64,000 nucleotides of DNA, taken from assembly GCF_004803755.1 (NCBI RefSeq), contig NZ_CP032311.1, positions 680,501 through 744,500 of the forward strand, written 5' to 3'. This DNA comes from Pseudomonas sp. DG56-2. GTDB lineage: Bacteria > Pseudomonadota > Gammaproteobacteria > Pseudomonadales > Pseudomonadaceae. Numbering within the stretch: the stretch's first letter is position 1; each line of letters begins with the position of its first letter. The notes below the pieces were generated by a model, which worked only from the letters and a program-made list of their open reading frames with translations, ran no database searches and was not told the origin of the DNA. The translations under genes were made by a program, and so were the position numbers. Positions 36,546 through 46,470 of the stretch are shown here, one piece after another.

Positions 36546-37769
36546 ATGATGAACACCGTGCAATCGGAGCAGGTGCCACTGAAGTTGGCGATTGGCTTGG
36601 GAGTAGTGGGCGCCTTGGGCCCTTCGGCTGTCGACATGTACCTTTCAAGCCTTCCGGAAATTGCCCGTGACTACCACGCAAGCTTTGCGGGCGCTCAGCT
36701 CACCCTGACGTTTTTCCTCCTGGCCATGGGCGCAGGACAGCTGTTGTTTGGACCGTTCGTGGATGCCTACGGGCGCAGACGCCCCCTGCTGATTGGCCTT
36801 GCGCTGTTCATCCTGTGCTCGCTGGGTTCGGCCTGGGCACCGACACTCAACACCTTGATTGGCTTTCGCTTTGTACAAGGCCTGGGCTCTGCGCTGACAT
36901 TGGTGGTGATCATGAGCATGGTTCGAGATGTTAGCCAGGGGGCGACAGCGACTAAACTGTTTGCGCTGCTGATGACCATAGAGGGCGTGGCACCGATTCT
37001 GGCCCCGGCTTTGGGAGGCGTGATCGATACCTGGTTTGGCTGGCGCGCCGTAATGCTCACCCTTGCGATCCTGGGCGTAGCGGTACTGCTGAACAGCTGG
37101 CTGAACCTCCCGGAAACACTGGCAACGGAGAAGCGTGAGCCGCTGCGACTGGCTTCGGCGTGTCGCATCTACGTGAAGATCGCCAAGGATCGCCACTTCC
37201 TGTTGCCTGCCCTTGCGGTGGCCGCAGTGTTCTTCTTCCTGTTCGCCTACATCGGCGGCGCAACGCTGGTGTATCAAGAAACCTACGGGCTGAGCGCGCA
37301 GTCGTTTGGCATCCTGTTTGGCGTGACAGGCTTTGCCATCTTGTTTGGCGCCATGCTCGCCGGCAGACTCATCACCACCCTAGGCATGAACCGGCTGACA
37401 TTACTGGGTGTAGGCTGCATGGCGAGCGGCGCCCTCATCACCTTGCTGGCAACCGCCACCAACGTCGGCTTACCCGGCATTGCGGCAGGCATGGCCTTGG
37501 CACTGTTTGGCCTGGGCATCGCCGAATCGACACTGATGTCACTGGTAATGTCCTCCCAGGAACGCGCGCTGGGCTCCACCGCCGCCTTGTTGGGCGCCAT
37601 TCAACTGTCCATCTCATCGAGTGCCACACCGCTATCGGCAGTCGTTCTAAGCTACGGCCCCCTCGCCTGGACGAGCCTCCTGGTACTCAGCGCACTGCTC
37701 GTGTGCCTGCTGACCTGGATAAGCCTACCCAAAGGCAGAAACGCCACATTCAGCCTTGCCGGCCACTGA
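36546..37769 (+). CDS. Bcr/CflA family multidrug efflux MFS transporter
   Basis: 407-aa drug:H+ antiporter with twelve predicted helices. Bcr/CflA signs are GALGPSAVDMYLSSLPEIARDY in helix 1, AGQLLFGPFVDAYGRRRPLLIGL in loop 2-3, and GVAPILAPALGGVIDTWFGW in helix 5. The start could be either of two adjacent ATG codons. A palindrome 23 bp upstream and a TetR gene 12 bp downstream make a self-contained regulated efflux unit. The drug exported cannot be read. Confidence 0.87.
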   Translation: MMNTVQSEQVPLKLAIGLGVVGALGPSAVDMYLSSLPEIARDYHASFAGAQLTLTFFLLAMGAGQLLFGPFVDAYGRRRPLLIGLALFILCSLGSAWAPTLNTLIGFRFVQGLGSALTLVVIMSMVRDVSQGATATKLFALLMTIEGVAPILAPALGGVIDTWFGWRAVMLTLAILGVAVLLNSWLNLPETLATEKREPLRLASACRIYVKIAKDRHFLLPALAVAAVFFFLFAYIGGATLVYQETYGLSAQSFGILFGVTGFAILFGAMLAGRLITTLGMNRLTLLGVGCMASGALITLLATATNVGLPGIAAGMALALFGLGIAESTLMSLVMSSQERALGSTAALLGAIQLSISSSATPLSAVVLSYGPLAWTSLLVLSALLVCLLTWISLPKGRNATFSLAGH

Positions 37770-37781
37770 CAAGAGCCATTG

Positions 37782-38375
37782 ATGACCACGACACCCCTGA
37801 CACCAGCAGCTGAACGAATCGTACAACTTGCCCTGCAACACTTCGCTGATCGAGGCTACGACGCAGCCTCGCTGAACGACATCGCGGTCAGCGCCGGAAT
37901 CAAAAAAGCCTCGCTGTACGCGCACTTCACCAGCAAGGATGACCTGTATACCGCCGTGCTCAATTGCGCTTTGAAAAGTGAGCAGGACTATGTAGACACG
38001 CAATTTTCCACGCCAGAAAGCGGCCAGGCGCCAGGCGAGCGGTACATCGACAACCTGCAGCATCGCTACAGTGAAAGTTGCGCGTTGCGCTTTTTACTGC
38101 GGGCAGCGTTTTACCCACCGGCGGCGATCGAGCAGAGCGTCAAGTCGGGTTTTGAGGGTTATTTGGCGGGTGTTCGTGAGCGTTTTCAGGCCTCGCTTGA
38201 GGCGGCTTATCCGGCTATGGGGTTGCAGAATGTCGAGTTGCTTGCTGAGGCTTATTTGGCATTGATCGATAGCCTGCATGTTGAGCTTATCTATGGGAAT
38301 GATGAGGCATATGGGCGGCGTTTTGATGCGTTGCGGCGATTGATCAAGGTTGTAAGGGGGCCTTTGCTTGCGTAA
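37782..38375 (+). CDS. TetR/AcrR family regulator of the adjacent exporter
   Basis: 197-aa repressor. The N-terminal TetR helix-turn-helix is clear (AAERIVQLALQHFADRGYDAASLNDIAVSAGIKKASLYAHF). The C-terminal ligand domain has no recognised relatives. It starts 12 bp after the exporter stop, so both genes lie in one transcript and the repressor would be co-induced with the pump. It likely binds the palindrome at 36505-36522. Confidence 0.88.
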   Translation: MTTTPLTPAAERIVQLALQHFADRGYDAASLNDIAVSAGIKKASLYAHFTSKDDLYTAVLNCALKSEQDYVDTQFSTPESGQAPGERYIDNLQHRYSESCALRFLLRAAFYPPAAIEQSVKSGFEGYLAGVRERFQASLEAAYPAMGLQNVELLAEAYLALIDSLHVELIYGNDEAYGRRFDALRRLIKVVRGPLLA

Positions 38376-38509
38376 AACACCTGCGGGTCTTGGCTTCTCT
38401 GGAAATCGACACTCATTGGCTGAACGATGGCATGCTCCGTGCCATGGCTGACCTTCCGTCAACACCCTCAGTTCTGATGAATTCACTCTGACCAAAAGGA
38501 AATGGTTGA

Positions 38510-41086
38510 ATGCATGAACCCATTGCCGAGCGCGAAGCGATCTGGACCGAATTCCTTGAGCGCTGGCCGCTCGAGTCCTTGCCAACCATGACGCTGAAGC
38601 AATACAGCCAGGCTGGCACAGATGACTATTTCTGCCGTTGGCTGGAAAAGCACACCGAGTCGTTGGGTTCGATTTGGGGTGGGTCTTCGTTCAAGTTCGG
38701 TGTGTTCTCGCGCTTGGACAAAGAGGACAAGCACAGCCCGCATCATAGCTTCAGCCCAGACTATGCCTGGCTAAACAAATACGGCGACAGTGCGCAAGAG
38801 GCTTTTGCCCATGTGCGGGGGTTGATTGTCGCCGTCGCAAATGCCGCCCGCAAAGGTGATCTTGATGTCATAGAGAACGCCGACCTTGGTCCGGTATTCA
38901 AGTGGAAAATCGCCTTCCTTTACCAAGACCGTGAACGCCCGCAGATCCTCGGCATCTTCGCCGCAAGAGACCTGCGCGCTGCTCTGGGTGAGAGGGCTAG
39001 CTACAAGGAAAATATTGCCGGGCTGCATCGGCAGATGATCGCCAATCGCAGCGATGAAAACTTGTTTGCCTACAGTGATCGCTGCTGGGATGAGGCGCAG
39101 CGCTGGCTACATGAGCAAAGTTTGCCAGAACAAGCGTTGGGCTTTTTCAACAGTCAGCCTGATCGTTTTGAAGCAATCAAAACAACTCAGAAAATGGCGG
39201 GTTTTATCGTTGGGAATGGCAGGCAGTTAGCGTTGGTACGAGAGAAGAAAGAACTTTCTGCCTTTGTTTCACCAGGGCCCTGGCAGCAACTAATCTCGAC
39301 TTCTTCCACCGAGCACTATCCGAGCGAACGCACTCGCCATTCCGGCCTGGGCACCTGTGCGCCCCTGCTTACGCAAGGGGCTGAAGCGCTTTTAGTTACG
39401 TTTAAAACCCTTCGCGACCTTGACGCTTTCTGCGAAGCCTACGAATTGGATGACGCCGCTGCAGAGCCCCGACTACCTTCCATAGAAGAGCCCAATATAA
39501 CTATGTCCGTGCCCCTCAATCAGATTTTGTTCGGCCCACCGGGTACTGGTAAAACCCACGCCACCATCGACGCAGCCCTGGAAATTCTCGACCCGGACTT
39601 CCTTCGGGGCGCAGTAGGTGAACGAACGCTACTGAAGGCGCGTTTCGATGAGCTCATTCATGAAGACAGAGTGCGCTTCGTGACCTTTCACCAAAGCTTC
39701 AGCTACGAAGACTTCGTGGAAGGTATACGCGCGTTGCCGTCAGAAGGCGACGATCAAACGGACGGTGTCATCCGTTATGACGTTGAGCCGGGCATCTTCC
39801 GCAAGCTGTGTGAAGATGCCGTCCGTGATAAAGCCTATGAACACAAGGTGGGTGTTCGCGAACATGCGCGGGTATGGAAAATATCCATTGATGATGCGGG
39901 GCCTAGCGAGACACGCAACTACTGCTTTGAACACGGTGAAGCGCGGATCGGTTGGCAATACGTCGGAGATATCCGCAACGCCAACCTGGCCGACCCCGCT
40001 CTCAAACTGGGCACCAACGAACAAAGCTCCTTGAATATGTTCGGCAATGAAATCCTGCCGGGCGACATACTGCTATGTCTCAGGAGCAAGACGTCAATCT
40101 GCGGCGTTGGTGTGGTCACCGGTGAGTATCGCTTTGATGAGCACCAGGAAGCTCACCTGCGTGAGGACTTCGTTCACGTATTACCGGTGCGCTGGCTAGC
40201 CAAGCACATAAATTTCGACATTCTCACCCTCAACGGTGATACCAGCCTGACCCAGAAAACGGTTTACCCCTTGAGTCGTATCAAATGGCCTGCGTTGCAA
40301 CAGGCACTTCAAGATGCGGGCGTTGCATTAGAAGCAGCGCATTCGACGGCAAAGGCGGCGACAGCACATCAACCTCATGTGCTGATCATCGATGAAATCA
40401 ACCGTGGCAATATTTCCCGGATCTTTGGTGAGTTGATAACCCTGCTGGAGCCCTCGAAGCGCGCCGGTGCCGAAGAGGCTTTGCATGTGCAGCTGCCTTA
40501 CTCCAAGGCTCAATTCAACGTGCCGTCCAATGTGTACCTGATCGGTACCATGAACACCGCTGACCGTTCGTTGGCCGGACTGGATATCGCCCTGCGGCGA
40601 CGCTTCAGCTTCAAGGAGATGCCTCCCCAACCAGAACTGCTGCGCGAAATAACCGTAAATGAAATCAACATCGCAGACCTGCTTTCTACAATGAACGAGC
40701 GGATCGAGGTGCTCCTCGATCGTGACCATTGCCTGGGCCACGCCTACTTCATGCCTCTAGAAAAAGAGCGAACTATGGAGCGTCTGGCCATGATTTTTCG
40801 GAATCAGGTACTGCCGCTGTTGCAGGAATATTTCTTTGAAGACTGGCAGCGTATTCAGTGGGTCCTCAATGATCACCGTAAACCGGACCCCGCCGACCGT
40901 TTCGTTTTCCAGACAAAGGCAGACCTCGGGGTGTTGTTCGGCGACCACGTACCCGTTCCCAGCCATAACATGCCGTGGCGCATCAATCAGCACGCGTTCA
41001 CGCGAGCGTCTGCGTATCGGGGCCTGATCGCGGCTATGCAGCCAACGGCGGTGCCAGCGTCCGAGCTGGAAACGGTTACCCCGTGA
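38510..41086 (+). CDS. mcrB: McrB-like modification-dependent restriction GTPase/AAA+ subunit
   Basis: 858-aa motor subunit of a type IV McrBC restriction system that recognises modified DNA and drives cleavage by McrC. A long N-terminal part (about 1-320) probably carries DNA-recognition or accessory domains. The AAA+ module has Walker A FGPPGTGKTH (about 341-350), Walker B IDEINRGNISRIFGEL (about 626-641) and the McrB-type NTADRSLAGLDIALRRRF. Between Walker A and B an insert of about 150 residues (450-600) reads like an EVE/PUA-type base-reader domain (IGWQYVGDIRNANL, GDILLCLRSKTSICGVGVVTGEY). AAGGA precedes the ATG. The downstream mcrC overlaps by 4 bp. Confidence 0.88.
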   Translation: MHEPIAEREAIWTEFLERWPLESLPTMTLKQYSQAGTDDYFCRWLEKHTESLGSIWGGSSFKFGVFSRLDKEDKHSPHHSFSPDYAWLNKYGDSAQEAFAHVRGLIVAVANAARKGDLDVIENADLGPVFKWKIAFLYQDRERPQILGIFAARDLRAALGERASYKENIAGLHRQMIANRSDENLFAYSDRCWDEAQRWLHEQSLPEQALGFFNSQPDRFEAIKTTQKMAGFIVGNGRQLALVREKKELSAFVSPGPWQQLISTSSTEHYPSERTRHSGLGTCAPLLTQGAEALLVTFKTLRDLDAFCEAYELDDAAAEPRLPSIEEPNITMSVPLNQILFGPPGTGKTHATIDAALEILDPDFLRGAVGERTLLKARFDELIHEDRVRFVTFHQSFSYEDFVEGIRALPSEGDDQTDGVIRYDVEPGIFRKLCEDAVRDKAYEHKVGVREHARVWKISIDDAGPSETRNYCFEHGEARIGWQYVGDIRNANLADPALKLGTNEQSSLNMFGNEILPGDILLCLRSKTSICGVGVVTGEYRFDEHQEAHLREDFVHVLPVRWLAKHINFDILTLNGDTSLTQKTVYPLSRIKWPALQQALQDAGVALEAAHSTAKAATAHQPHVLIIDEINRGNISRIFGELITLLEPSKRAGAEEALHVQLPYSKAQFNVPSNVYLIGTMNTADRSLAGLDIALRRRFSFKEMPPQPELLREITVNEINIADLLSTMNERIEVLLDRDHCLGHAYFMPLEKERTMERLAMIFRNQVLPLLQEYFFEDWQRIQWVLNDHRKPDPADRFVFQTKADLGVLFGDHVPVPSHNMPWRINQHAFTRASAYRGLIAAMQPTAVPASELETVTP

Positions 41087-42354
41087 AGAACGTAACCGTT
41101 CGTGAGCACGCACTGCTAACCACCGAGGCTGTAACGGCCTCGTTGGACCGTGCTCAGGTATCCGCCAGTGCCTTCAACTGGCTATGCGAGCTCAGCGCCT
41201 CCTTCAAGAAAGGTGGTGCGCCACTGGTTCAACGCAACGGCCAGAGGTCGTTGAAGTTGGACAACTACGTCGGCGTTGTTGAAACACCTTGCGGCACAAG
41301 GCTGGAGATCCTACCCAAGCACAGGCAGCGCAGTGACTGCCTGAAAGAAAGCCGGACGCTTTTGCAGAAAATGATTCAGGCTTCATTGGACTTGCCGGTA
41401 CGACAAGCAAGCTCGGCGAGCCTTGAACTATTCAACATGCCCCTCCCTGAGTGGCTGATGCGTCATTTCCTTCAAGCGCTGGACCATCTTGTTAAGCGCG
41501 GCATGCGCTTCGACTATCACAACATTGAAGAGCAACAGCAATTCCTGCGTGGACAACTCAATGTGGTGGCGCAGATGCGCCAACCGCCTGGGCGCGAACA
41601 CCTGTTCCATATTCGCTACGATGTATTTCAACCTGATGGGCCGGAGAACCGCTTGTTGCGTAGAGCGTTGGAGCAGGTGTGCGAACACACGCGAGATCCC
41701 GACAATTGGCGGCTGGCCCATGAGTTGCGGCACCTACTACATGAAGTGGCTCCCAGCCGCAGTATCAACCAGGACTTCAAGCGTTGGCGCACAGACCGGC
41801 TGATGGCGCACTACCAGCCGATCAAACCTTGGTGCGAACTTATCTTAGGCGAGCAGGTACCCTTGGCCGTGAGTGGCGACTGGCACGGTATCAGTCTGCT
41901 CTTCCCTATGGAGAAGCTGTATGAACGCTACGTCGAAGTGATGCTGCGCCGAGTGCTACCTTCAACGGCCATATTGACGGCTCAGTCCTCCAGACATTCG
42001 CTTTGCGCGCACCAGGGAAAATCGCTGTTTCAGCTCAGGCCGGATTTCTTGCTCAGCCATGCAACCAGCACCTGGATTCTGGATGCTAAATGGAAGCTGC
42101 TCGACAGTGCAGACCTAGACGATAAGTACGGCCTGAAGCAAAGTGACTTCTACCAGATGTTTGCTTACGGCCAGCGGTACCTAGAGGGTAAAGGCGACAT
42201 GGCCTTGATTTACCCCAGGCACGATCGCTTTGACAGTGCCTTGGAGCCCTTCATTTTCGCTGAAGATTTGCGTTTGTGGGTATTGCCCTTCGACTTGCTC
42301 ACCGGTGAGCTTGTAGGCGGTGATAAGGTGGGCCTGCCGTTGCTCGGGCGCTGA
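41083..42354 (+). CDS. mcrC: McrC-like restriction endonuclease subunit
   Basis: Nuclease partner of McrB. The 423-aa protein begins at a GTG overlapping the mcrB stop (GTGA). The N-terminal half contains LDNYVGVVETPCGTRLEILPKH, typical of McrC. The C-terminal PD-(D/E)XK nuclease core is visible as FQLRPDFLLSH followed by WILDAKWKL, giving the D...D-x-K pattern. The 112-bp gap to the next gene contains no feature I can support. Confidence 0.87.
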   Translation: MKNVTVREHALLTTEAVTASLDRAQVSASAFNWLCELSASFKKGGAPLVQRNGQRSLKLDNYVGVVETPCGTRLEILPKHRQRSDCLKESRTLLQKMIQASLDLPVRQASSASLELFNMPLPEWLMRHFLQALDHLVKRGMRFDYHNIEEQQQFLRGQLNVVAQMRQPPGREHLFHIRYDVFQPDGPENRLLRRALEQVCEHTRDPDNWRLAHELRHLLHEVAPSRSINQDFKRWRTDRLMAHYQPIKPWCELILGEQVPLAVSGDWHGISLLFPMEKLYERYVEVMLRRVLPSTAILTAQSSRHSLCAHQGKSLFQLRPDFLLSHATSTWILDAKWKLLDSADLDDKYGLKQSDFYQMFAYGQRYLEGKGDMALIYPRHDRFDSALEPFIFAEDLRLWVLPFDLLTGELVGGDKVGLPLLGR

Positions 42355-42466
42355 AGTGCAACAGCAACGTTAATCTGTGGGTTAATCCAGCTTACTTTCG
42401 ACGGGCCGGCGGCCCTGATCTACCCAGTATGGGAAATCTTGCCGGCTTCGAAATCGACATGTATTC

Positions 42467-43021
42467 ATGGAGGAAAAATTGCGAATTTACGTTACAGGCG
42501 CTTCGTGTGCGGGCGTGACTACCCTGGGGCAAAACCTCGCAACTCTGCTTGGTGTACGACAGGTCGATGTCGATGATTATTTCTGGATGCCCACGAACCC
42601 TCCTTTTACGACCAAACGACCTCCCAGTGAGCGCGTGTCATTGATCCAGCAAAAGTTCGGTGACGACGATTGGGTGCTGACCGGCTCTTGCATGGGCTGG
42701 GGAGAAGCGCTGATTACCCATGTCGATCTGATTGTGTTCGTTGTAACACCAACGCCCGTTCGCCTTGAACGGCTGGCCGAACGTGAAAAGAAGCGCTTTG
42801 GTGATCGGATAGCACCGGGTGGTGACATGCATGAGACACATGTGGCCTTTCGGGAATGGGCTGCGCAGTACGACGACCCGAACTTTTCAGGACGCAACCG
42901 AGCGTGGCACGAGGCATGGCTATCAGAGCAGACCGCTCCGGTCTTACGGATTGACGGGATGAACAGTGCTGAAAAGATGGCTGCGGATGTCATTCAAGCT
43001 TTATCGCAAGTAGCGCAATAG
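42467..43021 (+). CDS. Small P-loop NTPase (adenylate-kinase/shikimate-kinase-like)
   Basis: 184-aa protein with a Walker A-like loop GASCAGVTT near the N-terminus, a VDVDDYFW acidic region, and an adenylate-kinase-like lid Arg cluster (RLERLAEREKKRFGDR). Such proteins are common single-domain NTPases of unknown substrate. The start is ambiguous: GGAGG lies five bases before a TTG at 42479 (product LRIYVTGA...), whereas the ATG at 42467 has no ribosome-binding site. A link to defence rests only on its position between McrBC and the island boundary. Confidence 0.65.
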   Translation: MEEKLRIYVTGASCAGVTTLGQNLATLLGVRQVDVDDYFWMPTNPPFTTKRPPSERVSLIQQKFGDDDWVLTGSCMGWGEALITHVDLIVFVVTPTPVRLERLAEREKKRFGDRIAPGGDMHETHVAFREWAAQYDDPNFSGRNRAWHEAWLSEQTAPVLRIDGMNSAEKMAADVIQALSQVAQ

Positions 43022-43390
43022 TTCGAAACTGAACGGCTAAGGCACGACTCTCAAAGCGCTTTAGTAATGTTCGCTTTTGGCTGTAATCGCCGCTGGCAAT
43101 TTTATATTTTTGCCTACCGAATTCGTGTAAACGTACCTCTATAAGAGTGCAGGTTGTTCCTCCCAACCAGGGAGAGACTACCTATGAAACTTACAGAACC
43201 AAGTTTCGTAGGTTTTGCGGTCGACCTACCGGCACTTTTAGGAAGTGGGATTGCAATGCTGGATGTAATTCTTCCTTCCGGCTTTCCCGCATGTGAAGGG
43301 TATACCAAGCATTAGATATCTCCTCAAAAGACCGCGAAACTGCTGGAAGTCCCGTATTTACTGGATCGTAGGCAAAAAAAGGACTTGCGT

Positions 43391-43424
43391 GGACGTCTTT
43401 GATTGATCATTTGGTGAGCCGGGG
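43391..43424. repeat. Distal attachment site (attL) of the ssrA island
   Basis: Positions 43391-43416 are identical over 26 bp to 60735-60760, which covers the end of the tmRNA gene and its terminator half. Then AGCCGGGG continues the tmRNA match with one base missing. This is the duplicated 3' end of ssrA left by integrase-mediated insertion. Similar sequence continues leftward (CGTATTTACTGG at 43353-43364). The 43022-43390 stretch holds no gene beyond a doubtful 43-codon open frame at 43184-43315. Confidence 0.85.
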
Positions 43425-43486
43425 TAAGTTGAATCCATTCCGTAGTGAATTGATTTTTATAAATAAATACAGGTTCTACTTTTTTG

Positions 43487-43507
43487 CTGGAATACCAATT
43501 GGAATAC
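43487..43507 (+). repeat. Arm-type repeat inside the left end of the island
   Basis: CTGGAATACC-AAT-TGGAATAC is matched at 60621-60641 by the same two halves with spacer GTC. Both copies lie inside the island near its att core and in the same orientation, as expected for integrase arm-binding sites of a tyrosine recombinase. The sequence from 43508 to 43817 shows no supported gene. Confidence 0.6.
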
Positions 43508-43817
43508 TGCGTTAATTTGATCATGCCGACTTAAGCCGCACGAATACCACGTTTGCTAAGCATAGAGGTGTGGCTTACAAGGAGGAGCTTGCCGAATTGC
43601 TGCGTACAACCACCAATCTTGCTCGCCACCTAACCGAAAGCTCCTATCTCAGAAAGCAGGGGACATCTCGAAGAAAACCCCCCAGCAGCTGGTTGTTCCT
43701 TTGGATCCGAAGGCGACTACTTGGTAGTCTTCACTTACTGCGCTGAAGCAAAAAATCTTGGCGGCGAACGCCTGGCCTTCGCGCAGCCGAGGAAAGCTAA
43801 GAACCGATAGGAACGCC

Positions 43818-45934
43818 ATGAGCCATACCCTAAGTGCGAAGGAACAAGCACTCTCCAAAGTGTTCAGCGACGATTACGCATTTTCGATCCCAGGTTACCA
43901 GCGTCCTTATGCGTGGGGGGATGAGCAGGCTCAGGAGCTCCTGGATGATCTCGTCAGCGCTATGCGGGATGCTCCTGGCACCTTGAGCGAGTCTGTGCCG
44001 TATTTTCTCGGCAGTATCGTGCTCATCAAGAAGGAATCTCTACCCGATTCGACAGTCGTGGACGGTCAGCAACGCCTAACGACACTCACCTTGTTGCTGT
44101 CTGCAATTCGGGCAACAGTGCAGGACGCCGGAGTTAGGGGTGGGATCACTAAGCGGATCTATGAAATAGGCGATGTCGTTTCTGCCACCGACGCAAGCTA
44201 TCGACTTTCGCTGCGTGAGCGGGATCGTAATTTCTTCCGGGAGTACGTTCAGCATGAAAATGGACTAGCTAAGCTAGCTGAGTTCAACAAACCACTGCCG
44301 GATGCGCAGAAGCGTCTGCGTGCCAATGCTCTTCTATTCGTGAGAGAGTTGGCTAAGCTCTCTCAGGCTGAACTCATCCGTCTGGTACAATTCGTCGTTA
44401 CCCGCTGCTTCCTTGTAGTTGTGTCCACCCCGACCTTGATTCGGCTTACCGAATTTTCGGTGTGCTCAACAGTCGAGGTCTGGACTTGAGCGCCACGGAC
44501 ATTCTCAAGGCTGAAATCATCGGTGCTTTGCCTGAGAAGGTACGCGATGACTACACCTCCTCTTGGGAGGACCAGGAAGAGGAGCTAGGGCGGAGCCGAT
44601 TCGGCGAGTTATTCAGCCATATACGTATGATCTACCGCAAGGCAAAACCACAAGGAACGTTGCTCAAAGAATTCCGTGCCCACGTTACCGAGGCTGCACA
44701 GCCACAAGCTTTCATGGACAAGGTCTTGTTGCCGATGGCGCAGGCCTACGTCGTGATCTGTGATGCGGATTATGCCAGTTACGAACTAGCCGAAGCTATC
44801 AATAATCACTTGCGTTGGCTGAACCGCTTGGAGTTTAAAGATTGGGTGCCGCCAGCCCTGGCATTTCACATTCGCCATCACAACCAGCCGAAAGCGCTAT
44901 TAGCATTCTTCAGAGACTTGGAGCGGCTGACCTATTCGATGCTGGCACGGAAAATTGGTGTCAATGAACGTATTGAGCGCTTTTCCAAGCTGACCGACGC
45001 TGTTGAAAAGGGCGACGACCTCACCTCGGTCTCATCACCGCTTCAATTGTCCCCCTTGGAGCAGGGGGGCACCTACGCGGCGCTCGATGGTTCACTCTAT
45101 GAGACCCACTCCTCAAAAGCGCTGGCTGTATTGCTGTTGCGACTGGATGCCCTGTTATCGGATGGTAGCGCGAGCTACCAACATGACGTCGTCAGTGTTG
45201 AGCATGTAATGCCTCAACAGCCTGCTACAGCTAGTCTGTGGCGGGAGTGGGTCAGGGAGCCGGATAAGCATCAGTATTGGGTACACCGTTTGGGAAATCT
45301 GACGCTGCTGAGTCGAAGAAAGAATAGTGCGGCTAGAAACTATGAGTTCATTAAAAAGAAGAACGCCTATTTCACCAAGGGCGGTGTCAGCTCCTTTGCG
45401 TTGACAACGCAGGTGCTTCAGCATGATTCCTGGACCGTTGCAGTCATGGAGAGGCGACAGAGTGACCTTATGAGTCAGTTGGAAAATCATTGGCGATTGA
45501 AGAATCGACTCAATAAGGCTGAGCAGGCTGCCCAGTTGCTGACGGCTCAAGTGGATGCTGACGCTAATGCTGCTTTTGAGCTCAAGCAGGGTAAATACGG
45601 TCTGATGGCCAATGCCCGCGAAATGGGTGAGGCATTCGTTGTTTTGGTTGGTTCCAAGGCTCGTTCCGAATGGGTTGGCGTACCTCACAACTATGCAGAA
45701 CTGCATGCACAGTTGAAGGCAGACGGGGCCATTCAGCCAAATGGAAGTGATGAGCTTTGGGCATTCACTCGTGATGTGGCCTTCAAAAGTCCAAGTGCAG
45801 CTTCTGCCGTGGTGTTGGGGCGCGCAGACAATGGTCGTACCAGTTGGCTACTGGAAGGAACCACTGTTGACTACGGAACCTGGCTGAACAGTCAGTCGGG
45901 CACCAAACCTATTTCGGGACGATTGGAGGAGTAG
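43818..45934 (+). pseudogene. GmrSD-like type IV restriction protein (DUF262-DUF1524-DUF4357), frameshifted
   Basis: GmrSD proteins cut modified (glucosylated) phage DNA. The N-terminal DUF262 part (43818-44430) shows PGYQRPYAWGDEQAQELLDDL and VVDGQQRLTTLTLL. The C-terminal part (from about 44432 in the next frame) shows VLNSRGLDLSATDILKAEI, the HNH-like VEHVMPQQ, and HRLGNLTLLSRRKNSAARN, ending in a DUF4357-type tail (SPSAASAVVLGRADNGRT). Reading frames switch at the CCCC run 44428-44431; restoring one C gives the expected STPDLDSAYRIFGVLNSRG. So the gene is disrupted by a one-base deletion, which could be real, phase-variable, or a sequencing error. Confidence 0.82.
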
Positions 45935-46470
45935 GGCGTCAGAGATTTGGGCAATTGCGATGCTGATGCAGCCGGCTATAGAGTCACCACGATTGCTCGC
46001 CTGCTTGGGGCTGCATGACTAGCCGGCTATCAACTTATTTGAGCCTCCGAGCGCCCATGGTCGGATTAAAAGCTCGCTGCGATTGCTGTCAATGCTAACA
46101 GCTCGGGGTGGAGGGTATCGGCGTTTCAGGGGGTATGCCTCTGCAAAGGCAGATTCATAACAGTCCGACCAATTCGCCTTGAGCTCCAGCTTTTTTTAGG
46201 GCGATGGTGTCCGCGTAAAATTAGGGGGGGCGATAGCCCTTAGCATGCGTCGTAAGCCGCCAGCGAACAAACCTTCCGCCCTCCCCCTTGCGATAACGCG
46301 ATGGTGTCCGTGTCGCAGCTACTGAGTGGGGGCGCTCTAAGGCGGGCATTCAGTTGCGCTGCTGTCACCACTTGCGCCAACGGCCCACTCAAACGGGTAT
46401 GCGACACAGGCCATTGGGGGGAAGACATGGCAATGCTAGACTTCCGCCCTGTTTGGCTACTGAGGTAGGC

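Noticed and set aside
43184..43315. 43-codon open frame with GGGAGAG upstream, left of the distal att site
   Set aside because: No family recognised and it lies in decayed DNA at an island boundary.
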